The notes under the pieces are model-generated. The model worked only from the letters and a program-made list of their open reading frames with translations, ran no database searches and was not told the DNA's origin. A DNA stretch of 64,000 bases from Solibacillus isronensis. Lineage in GTDB: Bacteria; Bacillota; Bacilli; Bacillales_A; Planococcaceae. Location of the stretch: assembly GCF_023715405.1 (NCBI RefSeq), contig NZ_JAMBOC010000004.1, positions 124,001 to 188,000 on the forward strand. Direction: 5' to 3'. The position numbers were made by a program, and so were the translations under genes. Positions 18,386 to 27,032 of the stretch are shown piece after piece; position 1 is the first letter of the stretch; each line of letters begins with the position of its first letter.

Positions 18386-19249
18386 TTATAGCAACGCTGC
18401 ACCTATCAGTCCGGCATTGCCTTTATTTAGGCTTGCTTGCACTCTGCCTTTTTTATGTTCAAAGAATGGCAGGCTGAAATACTGATCAACTAAACGGGAA
18501 ATTTCACCCACAATTAGCGGATGATGATTCATAACTCCTCCGCCTAGTACAACAACATGCGGATCTACTAATAGGATGAAACTATGAATTTTCTGAGCGA
18601 TTTCTTGCTGCCATTCATGGATGAGCGGCACAATACGTTCATCATTTTCATAGTAGCGGTCAAAAAATTGCTGTAATGTCCATTCTTCATTTGTATGCTG
18701 CTGTAACTTCTTTAATAAACCAGGTCCAGCACATACTTCTTCAAAATAGGCCCCTGCGCTTGTTAACGAAAAACCGATTTCTCCTGGAATTCCGGCACCT
18801 CTTAAAAACTTTCCTTCATGAATGATACAGCAGGCAATTCCTGTACTGATCGTGACATAAATGAATGTCTCTTTTTCAAAATGACGGATTTTATATTCTC
18901 CATTTGCTGCTGTCATCATATCTGTTTCCATAAAAACTTGAGCTTTCGGAAATGCCATTTCAAGTCTTTGGACGAGCGGAAAATTACGCCATGGCAAGTT
19001 TTGCTGAAATACAACAAGCCCTTGTTTTAAATCTAATATTCCCGGTAAACCGACCGCAACTTTTATAACGTCCCCCCCATCTTCATCTTCCAGAAGCTTA
19101 TGAAAACCAGAAATAATGGCCTCAAATAATGATTCAGATTGCTGGGGACTCTTTGCTTCCATTTGCTTTATTATTTTTTCAGGCTGTTCTTGCTTCGATA
19201 AAGCAAGTGCTAATTTTGTCCCTCCGATATCAGCACTTAAAATCCACAT
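18386..19249 (-). CDS. ROK-family sugar kinase
   Basis: A 287-residue sugar kinase homologue. The phosphate-binding loop DIGGTKLALAL is at 7-17 and the segment METDMMTAANGEY (about 109-121) carries the presumed catalytic aspartate. The usual zinc-binding CxCGxxGCxE motif of ROK kinases is missing; the region after GEIGFS is shortened. It is the last gene of a long minus-strand catabolic operon, one base after the preceding acetyltransferase gene. It probably phosphorylates the sugar or amino sugar released by the pathway. Glucose or N-acetyl-hexosamine specificity cannot be settled from the sequence. Confidence 0.8.
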   Translation of the reverse strand: MWILSADIGGTKLALALSKQEQPEKIIKQMEAKSPQQSESLFEAIISGFHKLLEDEDGGDVIKVAVGLPGILDLKQGLVVFQQNLPWRNFPLVQRLEMAFPKAQVFMETDMMTAANGEYKIRHFEKETFIYVTISTGIACCIIHEGKFLRGAGIPGEIGFSLTSAGAYFEEVCAGPGLLKKLQQHTNEEWTLQQFFDRYYENDERIVPLIHEWQQEIAQKIHSFILLVDPHVVVLGGGVMNHHPLIVGEISRLVDQYFSLPFFEHKKGRVQASLNKGNAGLIGAALL

Positions 19250-20188
19250 TTAGTCCACCTGCTTCACAAAAATTCCGTAGTCTTTCCAAATCGTATAGCC
19301 AAGCTTTTCATAAAAGGCGATTAAATCTGTCCAATCAATAAAGAACGTCTCTTTACCACGTTGCTGCAAATAATATTCTGCTGCTTCAATAACCGCACGT
19401 CCTAATCCATATTTTCTATAATCTTCATTTACCCCTAGTGGACCAATGCCACCTAATCGGTCAAACTGCTCTGCCCAATTATAGTTCGGCCCCTTCCAGG
19501 CACTATGTTCGTCATTTATACGACAGAAGCCAACAATCTTACCTTCCCATTTTACAACGACATAATCTCTTCCTGTACCTCCGTGAGCAAAATAGTCATG
19601 TGCTTCAAAAGTCCAACGTCCGGGAAAAGACTTGCTCATAAAATCAATGAGTTGCTGTTGTTCCTCTTTTTCCAATAGAACAAATTGAACATTGTTTTTT
19701 TCAGGCAATGACAATCGCTCTGTTATCGTTTTCGTAAAGTCTACACTATCGACAACTCTCTTAAAGCCAAACTTTTCGGCGAATGCAACACCTTCCCGCT
19801 GACCAAGTGGGACTCCGCATAATAAGTGGCCTAAATCTCCGCCAAACTGGATTTTCTTTATTCCGTTATTGTGAAGGGCCTGTTCTGCATATTGATAAAG
19901 TTCTGTCGCAATTTTTTGCTGACGGTAATCCGGGTGTACGAGCAGCATTTGAATCCAGCCATGCTCCTTATTTAAAGAAACGCCGTGTGTTTCATGCCAA
20001 ACTTTTGCAATGACAACACCGACAGTTTTCCCGTCTATTTCCTTTATCGCACTTCCTTCATCTAAAACATAAGATGATTGCCAAGTATTTTGTTCAAGCA
20101 AGCGATCCGACAACTTAAAGTCAGGCAAACAAATATTCCATAAGTCTACTATGTTCTTGTGAGATTCCTTTGTTACTGGCTTTAGCAT
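19250..20188 (-). CDS. Tandem GNAT N-acetyltransferase
   Basis: A 312-residue protein with two GNAT-type modules, about 1-155 and 165-312. Each contains an acetyl-CoA-binding segment: VHPDYRQQKIATELYQYAEQ in the first and VNEDYRKYGLGRAVIEAAEY in the second. The ATG at 20188 is preceded by GGGGGG and lies just inside the end of the upstream FAD gene; a longer in-frame start at 20260 would overlap that gene by 70 bases. The substrate is unknown. Its operon context suggests acetylation of an amino group on a sugar or on a toxic intermediate. Confidence 0.75.
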   Translation of the reverse strand: MLKPVTKESHKNIVDLWNICLPDFKLSDRLLEQNTWQSSYVLDEGSAIKEIDGKTVGVVIAKVWHETHGVSLNKEHGWIQMLLVHPDYRQQKIATELYQYAEQALHNNGIKKIQFGGDLGHLLCGVPLGQREGVAFAEKFGFKRVVDSVDFTKTITERLSLPEKNNVQFVLLEKEEQQQLIDFMSKSFPGRWTFEAHDYFAHGGTGRDYVVVKWEGKIVGFCRINDEHSAWKGPNYNWAEQFDRLGGIGPLGVNEDYRKYGLGRAVIEAAEYYLQQRGKETFFIDWTDLIAFYEKLGYTIWKDYGIFVKQVD

Positions 20189-20189
20189 C

Positions 20190-21764
20190 CTATTTCCCCC
20201 CAAATGTTTCTTCCATTCGACGTAACGGATCATCAAAAAAGTTTTCATCCCATTCAACAACTTGCCCTTGTTCTATTAACTGTTGTTTTACTTGTTCATA
20301 TGAAATGTCCTGAACTGGTTTCCCTTCCTGCAGTGCAATTGCCGCTACAGTACCTGCCACTTGCCCGAGCATCATAAATACCGGTTCCATCCGAATTGAA
20401 CCATAAGCAATATGAGAAGCACTTAGGCACACAGGAACAATTAAGTTTGTACAATGCTCCTTCTTCGGTAAAAGCGAACGCAAATCGATCATAAATGGTT
20501 TTACCGGTACTTGGATATCACCTTCATTCATTACTCGCCCATTGACGACGATCCGACGGCAATTATGTGAATCCATATGAAAAGATGCGATTGCAATAGG
20601 TTGTTCGCAAATTACTCGTTTTAGTGCATTGTGTTCTGTCATAACATACTCGCCTACCATTCGCCTTGCTTCTCTTATATACAGCTGGCGCGGCCAATTG
20701 CCTGTATCGGTAAACTCATCTGCCGCCAATCCCCATTGTCCCACTTCTTCACGAATAACAAGCGGCACTTCTTCATCATTGGCTAAAAAGTACAGTAGCC
20801 CTGCAACATATGTTACATGCTGCTGATACATTTTTTCTCTTAATTCATAATCCCCATCTGGGAAAGCATAATTCATTCCGATAAAATCCGTAGAAAATGC
20901 CCCATGGTTATTTAAATCGGTTTTTCCATTCATCAATGGGGTATGTAACTTCATCGCGTCCCAATGCCCTGCCTTTATATAGCGTAACAGCAGTGCATAA
21001 TTATTACGCTCATATCCATTCGGTTTTGGGAACGGCACTTTTTTTTCCTTTGTTAAACACATCCGGAAATTATAAGCTTGAATTCGATGATCACCTTCAC
21101 CATTTTGCTCTTTCACAACCTCATCCGAAATTCCATACAATAGTCCGCTTGCCGGATTGCCTTCTTCTATATACGGATCGATAAAACTTTCAAACTTGTG
21201 ATGTTGTGCACCAAATTGAACTCCATTATAAATTTCCTTATAAACTGTGCTTGCTTCTCTTCCTACAATATATTCAACCCCTGCATGTGCCAGCAGATCA
21301 CCTTCATAGCTGGCATCAATAAATTGCTTTGCTTCATAGGTTGTACTGTCTGTCATAACGATTTGCTGAATTTGCCGGTCTTCAAGAAGAACCGATTCAA
21401 TAAATTGCTCCGTCTGGATATCAATCTCATGTTCTTCTAACCATGTTTTAAATATACGTTCTGCTACATGCGGCTCGAAACGTACACATTTTTCGATACG
21501 ATAGTGGTGCGCAATCTCGTCATAAAATTGCTTCGCTAAACCACCAAGCGCCTGTTCAGCACCTAAGTCCGTTGCCCCTAACCCACTTGTCGTCATCCCG
21601 CCGACAAAGCGGCTGCATTCAGCAATACGAACATCATGTCCCTTCTTTTTAAGGGTAATTGCTGCTGTAATGCCTGCAGGTGTCGCACCGTATATTAATA
21701 CATCCTGCTTATAATGCTGTTGTCTCTTTTCTTTTTTACAGTAATAAAAAACCGGTTCCCACAT
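20190..21764 (-). CDS. FAD-dependent oxidoreductase (FAD_oxidored family)
   Basis: A 524-residue flavoprotein. The N-terminal dinucleotide-binding motif DVLIYGATPAGITAAITLKK (about 21-40) has GATPAG in place of GxGxxG, which is typical of the FAD_oxidored (PF12831) group found in polysaccharide-utilisation loci. A second conserved patch, PRQLYIREARRMVGEYVMTE, is near residue 360. There is no signal peptide, so it acts in the cytoplasm. It sits between the DUF4838-like gene and a GNAT gene with almost no gaps. It probably oxidises a sugar-derived intermediate; the reaction is not known for the family in general. Confidence 0.78.
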   Translation of the reverse strand: MWEPVFYYCKKEKRQQHYKQDVLIYGATPAGITAAITLKKKGHDVRIAECSRFVGGMTTSGLGATDLGAEQALGGLAKQFYDEIAHHYRIEKCVRFEPHVAERIFKTWLEEHEIDIQTEQFIESVLLEDRQIQQIVMTDSTTYEAKQFIDASYEGDLLAHAGVEYIVGREASTVYKEIYNGVQFGAQHHKFESFIDPYIEEGNPASGLLYGISDEVVKEQNGEGDHRIQAYNFRMCLTKEKKVPFPKPNGYERNNYALLLRYIKAGHWDAMKLHTPLMNGKTDLNNHGAFSTDFIGMNYAFPDGDYELREKMYQQHVTYVAGLLYFLANDEEVPLVIREEVGQWGLAADEFTDTGNWPRQLYIREARRMVGEYVMTEHNALKRVICEQPIAIASFHMDSHNCRRIVVNGRVMNEGDIQVPVKPFMIDLRSLLPKKEHCTNLIVPVCLSASHIAYGSIRMEPVFMMLGQVAGTVAAIALQEGKPVQDISYEQVKQQLIEQGQVVEWDENFFDDPLRRMEETFGGK

Positions 21765-23288
21765 TTATAAAGCCTCCCAACGTGATTTCGTAGCCTGAAC
21801 GACTCCCTGTAATGACTCCACATATTGTTGAAGCGGTTCCTCTACTTGCTCCTGTTGCAGCAACTGTTCCATTTTATTTAATAACTCCAGTACTTCAAGT
21901 TTCATTTCCGGGTTTTTGGCCTCTACAACACGGCTTGGGAAAAATACGGCGTTATACTGACTGTTTTGAGCAAAAATGTGTTCAATTTCTTCTGCAAGCT
22001 GCTGCATGGCCGGTGACAGTAAATACGAAACAGTTTCTACATCTTCCCAAAGCGACCTTGCAAATACGACATTATTTAATTGCTGGTACTGCTGATAATC
22101 GTATTGCTCCATATGTGGCTGAGCCTTTGCGAGTTTATGAAGTGGCACGACTAAATTGACCATTCCATCACAGCCTGTTTTTTTATAATTCTCTATATCT
22201 GTCGTTATTCGTTTAAATAATAGCGGGAAAAGTTCACTTAGCATGAAGTGGTCACTGTAATATTCAAAAACTGTAATCTGTTTGTCAGTTGCACTGCGCC
22301 AATCCATCAGGCTATCCCATGCACGCTCATCACGTTCTGATTCATAACTGTGTGCATAATTACGTCCCCAATATGCATATAAAACATTGGCTGTACTTAC
22401 CTGCTGTTCTTTGCGCTCAAGCATTTCCCAACTTAGACCGGCATTATAGACGATATGCTCTACTTCAACTTGTAAACCTGCTCCAGTTAATGCTTGCTGT
22501 AGCTTTTCGGTGAAAGCCATATATTGAGTTAAAAAGAGCTTTGCTTCTTCACCTTTTGCTCCCACATCTTCCGGCCAGAGTGAAATCCGTCGAATAACGG
22601 GTTCTGCTTCACAGTAAGATACGATTACTTCGATGACTGATTGCTGAGCTTTTTCATTCTGTAAAAAGTCATGATTTTTTAGCGCATTGGCCGCTGTAAA
22701 TTCTGTTTCCTCTCCAACTAAGTCATTTACCGCCCCATCAGCAGCAGCCTTTCCGGAAACGCTAACTCCTTTTGCCTTTGCCAATAAATAACGTAAACTG
22801 TGCCCGCCTAACGTGACATCAATCCCACGCTTTTTTATTTCCGGCAATAGCGCCTCCTTTACTTCATCCCATAGGAAAAATGTAAAGAACACTTCATTTA
22901 GTCCGTTTTTCGTACCAACATCTAGCATCCTCTTTAAAAAAGGGATGTCATCGATTGTTTCAAATACATTTCCTCTACGACTGAATTTCGGTTTTCCTTC
23001 ATAGGTACTTGTCAGCCCTTGAATACCAATTTTTTTCTCATTCTCCAACTCCAAAAATACAAGCCCTTCTACCTTTTCAATCAGTTTATACACCCCGTAC
23101 AACAAGGAACGACTTGTATTCCCGCGAATCACATAGTTATTTTCAGTGTAATTAATTACATATTCATCACCATTTCCCAATGGATTCAACTGTTCAAAAA
23201 TGACTTGTTTATCCCCCGTATAAAAGCGTTCTAGTTCTTCAAATGCAAATTGTTCAATTTCATTTTTATAACTTTTTAGTTTGTTCAT
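21765..23288 (-). CDS. DUF4838/alpha-glucuronidase-like carbohydrate-active protein
   Basis: A 507-residue cytoplasmic protein without a signal peptide. The N-terminal part contains RGNTSRSLLYGVYKLIEKVE, resembling the N-terminal domain of alpha-glucuronidases and beta-hexosaminidases. The central part (SLWPEDVGAKG, later QITVFEYYSDHF and KTGCDGMVNLV) resembles DUF4838 family TIM-barrel proteins. A glycosidase acting on an imported oligosaccharide is the likeliest role, but I cannot name catalytic residues with confidence. I chose the ATG at 23288, which has AAAGGG 10 bases upstream; two ATGs 6 and 9 bases earlier are too close to that site. It is followed directly by the FAD gene. Confidence 0.6.
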   Translation of the reverse strand: MNKLKSYKNEIEQFAFEELERFYTGDKQVIFEQLNPLGNGDEYVINYTENNYVIRGNTSRSLLYGVYKLIEKVEGLVFLELENEKKIGIQGLTSTYEGKPKFSRRGNVFETIDDIPFLKRMLDVGTKNGLNEVFFTFFLWDEVKEALLPEIKKRGIDVTLGGHSLRYLLAKAKGVSVSGKAAADGAVNDLVGEETEFTAANALKNHDFLQNEKAQQSVIEVIVSYCEAEPVIRRISLWPEDVGAKGEEAKLFLTQYMAFTEKLQQALTGAGLQVEVEHIVYNAGLSWEMLERKEQQVSTANVLYAYWGRNYAHSYESERDERAWDSLMDWRSATDKQITVFEYYSDHFMLSELFPLLFKRITTDIENYKKTGCDGMVNLVVPLHKLAKAQPHMEQYDYQQYQQLNNVVFARSLWEDVETVSYLLSPAMQQLAEEIEHIFAQNSQYNAVFFPSRVVEAKNPEMKLEVLELLNKMEQLLQQEQVEEPLQQYVESLQGVVQATKSRWEAL

Positions 23289-23321
23289 CTGCATCATTCC
23301 CTTTCGTTAATTGCTCCGGTT

Positions 23322-23354
23322 TAACGAAAAGGATACCCGTTACGAGTATCCTTT
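23322..23354 (-). terminator. Intercistronic hairpin within the catabolic operon
   Basis: On the minus strand AAAGGATAC pairs with GTATCCTTT around a 9-base loop and is followed by TTTTCG. It lies between the Gfo/Idh gene and the DUF4838-like gene, so it is either a partial terminator or a processing/stabilising hairpin. Confidence 0.6.
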
Positions 23355-23362
23355 GAATTGTC

Positions 23363-24337
23363 CTATAGTTTTACTGCTTGCTTTTTGTAATTTGACTCAT
23401 ATGCTGCCAACGCTATTTCTAAAGATTTCAATCCATCATAACCGGAAATAAGCGGTTGCTTTTGATGCTGAATTGAATTTAGAAAGTCGACAATTAAATC
23501 AAAATCGGTATCATTTCCGCTATATAAATGTGTGAGCGATTTGTTGCCTTTCCCATACAGGTTAAGCTTCTCGTTGAACACATCGACTTTTCGCGTTGCT
23601 TTCGTTCCGATTACTTCAATCATCACGTCACCCCATGTCGGAAATTCCGGGAACCGTGACCAGCTTGCATCGTGTGAAGCAATCACACCATTATCAAATA
23701 CAATTGTCATGATCCCTGCATCATCCGTACCAAGCTCGGTAAAATAGTTATTCGCAAATGCTGTAATTTCCTTTGCTTCGCTGTTCATATACCAGCGCAT
23801 AATATCAACCATATGGACGGTATGATCCAATACCGCACCACCACCTGCCAACCCCTCATCGACAAACCATCCGCCCGGGTTTTGCCCGCGGTTAGTAGAA
23901 CGGATTGCAACGATTTCTCCAAGTTCACCTGCATCAATGGCTGCTTTCAAATCTCGGATAGGTGCACTGTAGCGGACCGGATAAGCGATTGACAGTTGCA
24001 CACCGTTTTCTTTACATACATCGATCATCTCTTTTGCATCATCAATATTTGTAGCAATCGGTTTTTCACATAAAATATGTTTTTTTGCGTTCGCTGCCGC
24101 AATTACCATTTCTTTATGAAACACATTTTCACTGCAAATAAGCACAACATCGATATCCTCTGCTAAAAATACATTCATATCTGTAAAAAATGGTACATCA
24201 TATTGCTTGCTCGCATGCATACCTCTCGTTGTATCCGTATCAAAAATAGCTGTTAATTTCGTACCGGGGATACGCTGAATTGCCTTTGCATAGCTAGTAG
24301 CATGAATATGTGCAAAGCTCATAATGCCAATGTTCAT
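23363..24337 (-). CDS. Gfo/Idh/MocA-family NAD(P)-dependent dehydrogenase
   Basis: A 324-residue sugar or cyclitol dehydrogenase. The Rossmann domain runs from about 1-120 with the catalytic-lysine motif CEKPIA (about 90-95). The C-terminal alpha/beta domain contains GGAVLDHTVHMVDIMRWY, in which the histidine is the usual general acid. The N-terminal nucleotide motif is unusual: MSFAHIHATSYAKA replaces GxGxxG. It overlaps the upstream unknown gene by four bases (ATGA), implying coupled translation. It is one of three Gfo/Idh/MocA paralogues in the locus and probably oxidises a hydroxyl of a sugar intermediate. Confidence 0.85.
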   Translation of the reverse strand: MNIGIMSFAHIHATSYAKAIQRIPGTKLTAIFDTDTTRGMHASKQYDVPFFTDMNVFLAEDIDVVLICSENVFHKEMVIAAANAKKHILCEKPIATNIDDAKEMIDVCKENGVQLSIAYPVRYSAPIRDLKAAIDAGELGEIVAIRSTNRGQNPGGWFVDEGLAGGGAVLDHTVHMVDIMRWYMNSEAKEITAFANNYFTELGTDDAGIMTIVFDNGVIASHDASWSRFPEFPTWGDVMIEVIGTKATRKVDVFNEKLNLYGKGNKSLTHLYSGNDTDFDLIVDFLNSIQHQKQPLISGYDGLKSLEIALAAYESNYKKQAVKL

Positions 24338-24963
24338 CGCAGTTCACCTCGTTGCAGGAGCAGTCTAACAGCAGCCAGTCTTTCATCATAAGCATCATTC
24401 CATCGAACCGCATACTGATGAACTGCATCTATATTTTTGAACAGGTTTCGATTGTTGTCTGTGTCACTCGTCATTTGTAAACTATCAAACTCTGCAATAT
24501 GCAGATGGCTGCTCCATTCAAGTTCAATCCGATCGTGACCCGTCCGGTATTCTAAATGGGCCATAATCGATTCTCCGAATTCACACAGAACGATCGTATA
24601 ATGATTTTCTCCAATTTCATTCGAACGTACCGATACGTTTCGAACGGTTCCAAACCATTCCGATAAAGCAAGGATATCTTCTTCTATATACGAGAAATTA
24701 TTCGTCGTTCTTCGCAGTCGAAGGACGCCTTTTACCGTATCATGTGCTTTCAACACTTCATGTAATTGAATGGCAAATGAATACGACCATAAATCGAAGT
24801 AAATCCAGCCTTGTTTATCAGAAATCGAGAATGGCTTATAGGCATCTGCTGCAGGCTGTTGCAAAATTGTTACGGTATTAGCCTCTTCACTGTTCTCGTT
24901 TGTAAAACGATACAGCGGAGAGTGCATAAGTAGCTTCCGGTCTTTTTCCAATACGATTTTCAC
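24334..24963 (-). CDS. Unrecognised protein of the sugar-catabolism operon
   Basis: A 209-residue soluble protein; I do not recognise the family. It has no signal peptide or membrane segment. Composition is mixed alpha/beta, with a tryptophan/tyrosine-rich middle (GWIYFDLWSYSFA, about 62-74) and a repeated strand-like pattern that could be a beta-sandwich or a Gfo/Idh C-terminal-like sheet. It is tightly held in the operon: it begins 10 bases after the upstream Gfo/Idh gene and overlaps the downstream one by four bases. That placement suggests a dedicated partner or an accessory subunit of one of the dehydrogenases. Confidence 0.7.
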   Translation of the reverse strand: MKIVLEKDRKLLMHSPLYRFTNENSEEANTVTILQQPAADAYKPFSISDKQGWIYFDLWSYSFAIQLHEVLKAHDTVKGVLRLRRTTNNFSYIEEDILALSEWFGTVRNVSVRSNEIGENHYTIVLCEFGESIMAHLEYRTGHDRIELEWSSHLHIAEFDSLQMTSDTDNNRNLFKNIDAVHQYAVRWNDAYDERLAAVRLLLQRGELR

Positions 24964-24973
24964 TAGTAATCAC

Positions 24974-26026
24974 CTACAATTTTATTTCTTGATTTGTTGC
25001 AGCCGATTCATAAATTGCCGCCAACATTTTCGTCACTTCAACCCCGTCTTCCACTGTAGAAATAGGCTGCACATTATTAATACAGCAATCCACAAAATGA
25101 TTGATCTCGTTGATGAATGAACCTGCGAAATCGAAACTTAACAAATCGATTTGTGGTGTAATATTTAAAATTGTTTCATGCTGCTCTTTTATAATGGCCA
25201 GTTCCGGTTCTACTTCGGCACCGCCATTTTCACCATAAAGTTTTACGGATACTTCATCCTGTTTTGCATGTAGTGTAAAACTTACATCCACATAGAGAGA
25301 AGCACCATTTTCAAAACGAATGAGCGCATTCGCAAGATCTTCAACATCATTATGCTCAGCGTCATAATCCGCCGCCTTATAGAAAGATAAGTTTTCAACA
25401 TGGGCGCGATTTCCTAACTTTTTGTACGTATTACCTGAAACTGAAATCGGCTTTGGTTTCCCCATTAAATACCAGCAAAGGTCGATCATATGCGTTCCTA
25501 AATCAATTAAAGGCCCGCCACCGGATTTTTTAATATCACTGAACCAGCCGCCCGGATTGCCTAATCGGCGTATGCATGAAGCCTTCGCATAATAAATTTC
25601 GCCCAGTTCACCTGCATCAATAAACTTTTTAAGTACCCCTACATTTGTTGCAAATCGGCGTACGTATCCAACTTGTAAAATCTTATTCGATTCCTTTACC
25701 GCAGCTTCAACTGCATAAGCTTCATCAAGCGTTAAACTTAATGGTTTTTCAAGTAGAACATGCTTGTTCTTTTGGAGTGCCTGAATTGCAATTTCTGCAT
25801 GGGAGTTATTCCAGGTACAGATACTGATTGCATCAATTTCCTCGTTCGCAAGGAACTCACTTACTTTTAAATATAAGTTCTCTACACAGTATTTTTTGCC
25901 TAAAGCTTTCAGTCTTCGTTCATCACTATCACAAATCGCAACAATCTCTACATTGGGATGTTCGAAATAAGGTTTTAAATGATACTCGGAAATAGATCCT
26001 CCTCCAATTACACCAACCTTTAACAT
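24974..26026 (-). CDS. Gfo/Idh/MocA-family NAD(P)-dependent dehydrogenase
   Basis: A 350-residue oxidoreductase with a canonical N-terminal nucleotide motif VGVIGGGSISEYH (about 3-15), the lysine motif LEKPLS (about 91-96) and GGGPLIDLGTHMIDLCWYLM, whose histidine is the expected catalytic residue. The ATG at 26026 lies 7 bases after GGGAGGG; an in-frame ATG eight codons earlier precedes that site. It is most like myo-inositol/scyllo-inositol or glucose-6-type dehydrogenases, but substrate cannot be assigned. It starts one base after the stop of the MDR gene. Confidence 0.87.
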   Translation of the reverse strand: MLKVGVIGGGSISEYHLKPYFEHPNVEIVAICDSDERRLKALGKKYCVENLYLKVSEFLANEEIDAISICTWNNSHAEIAIQALQKNKHVLLEKPLSLTLDEAYAVEAAVKESNKILQVGYVRRFATNVGVLKKFIDAGELGEIYYAKASCIRRLGNPGGWFSDIKKSGGGPLIDLGTHMIDLCWYLMGKPKPISVSGNTYKKLGNRAHVENLSFYKAADYDAEHNDVEDLANALIRFENGASLYVDVSFTLHAKQDEVSVKLYGENGGAEVEPELAIIKEQHETILNITPQIDLLSFDFAGSFINEINHFVDCCINNVQPISTVEDGVEVTKMLAAIYESAATNQEIKL

Positions 26027-26027
26027 G

Positions 26028-27032
26028 TTAATTCCCTCCCGAATATTCAATGATGGCGGTCAATGCCTCACTGCTCTCTAATATGTCATACACACCGGCT
26101 GAATTTTCAAAAGGAATTTCCAGTTGCACAAAGTCAGAAACATCGATCGCCTTTCGTTCCAGTAAACGAATATAGGCTGCCAGGTTGCGCCCTTCCGTCC
26201 AGCGAACATAATGATACGGGTAGTCAATCGCTTCTCTTTCATAGCGAGCATCATAACGGCCTGGTCCGCCAGCTCTTGAAATCGTAATGATCGCTTCCTT
26301 TATAAACAATTGTTCACGATTAAATTGTGGTTCTACATCACCGACAATAACAATTCTGCCTTGCTTACGAACCCACTCAAGGCTACGGGGAGTTGTTTCA
26401 GATTGTTTGCCACCAGCACATAATAGAACAGCATCTACACCATGCCCTTTCGTATAATCCACAATATGCTGTTCCATTTCTTTTAAATCCGAAAAAATTT
26501 CAATGCCCGGTGTACCTTTCAGCATTTCTGCTCTTTTTTCATTAGGTTCATAGCAGATGACGTCATAACTTGCTGCTGCGCAAATCTTTGCAATCATTTG
26601 GCCAAGTACTCCTAACCCGATAACTACAACCGATTCACCGAACTGCAGTTGTCCTTGACGTATTGCGTGAATGGCAATCGTACCGTGTGCTGCGAATGCC
26701 GCGTGCTTTGGCAAAACTTCTGCAGAACATTTAGCTACTAATATTTCCGGTACAACAAGCTGCTCCATATGCCCAACATAAGGTGCACCGTAGCAAGCAA
26801 CGATATCACCTACTTGGACGGTTGTAACACTTTGACCAATTCCCTTCACTTTCCCAACAGCGCTATAACCAAGCTGGCGTACCCCTTGTTTGCTTCCTTC
26901 AATTAATAACCGTTCAGTCCCTGGTGAAACAGCAGTATAATAGGTCTCTACTAATACCCCTGTTGCAAAAAGCTCGGGTTGATCGATTTCAGCTATTTTC
27001 ACGACACCATCATGTGCTTGTAAAGCTTTCAC
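26028..27032 (-). CDS. MDR-family (zinc-type) dehydrogenase lacking the catalytic cysteine
   Basis: A 334-residue medium-chain dehydrogenase/reductase. The Rossmann motif VVIGLGVLGQMIAK is near 136-149. In the N-terminal domain YTAVSPGTERLL replaces the usual G(x)CGTD zinc-ligand segment, as in the MDR subgroup that includes bacteriochlorophyllide dehydrogenase BchC. The GTG at 27032 was preferred because AGGTGAG lies about 5 bases upstream; a GTG three codons earlier is the alternative. Either start lies inside the preceding gene, so the two overlap by about 23 bases. It probably oxidises or reduces a sugar alcohol intermediate without zinc catalysis. Confidence 0.75.
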   Translation of the reverse strand: MKALQAHDGVVKIAEIDQPELFATGVLVETYYTAVSPGTERLLIEGSKQGVRQLGYSAVGKVKGIGQSVTTVQVGDIVACYGAPYVGHMEQLVVPEILVAKCSAEVLPKHAAFAAHGTIAIHAIRQGQLQFGESVVVIGLGVLGQMIAKICAAASYDVICYEPNEKRAEMLKGTPGIEIFSDLKEMEQHIVDYTKGHGVDAVLLCAGGKQSETTPRSLEWVRKQGRIVIVGDVEPQFNREQLFIKEAIITISRAGGPGRYDARYEREAIDYPYHYVRWTEGRNLAAYIRLLERKAIDVSDFVQLEIPFENSAGVYDILESSEALTAIIEYSGGN

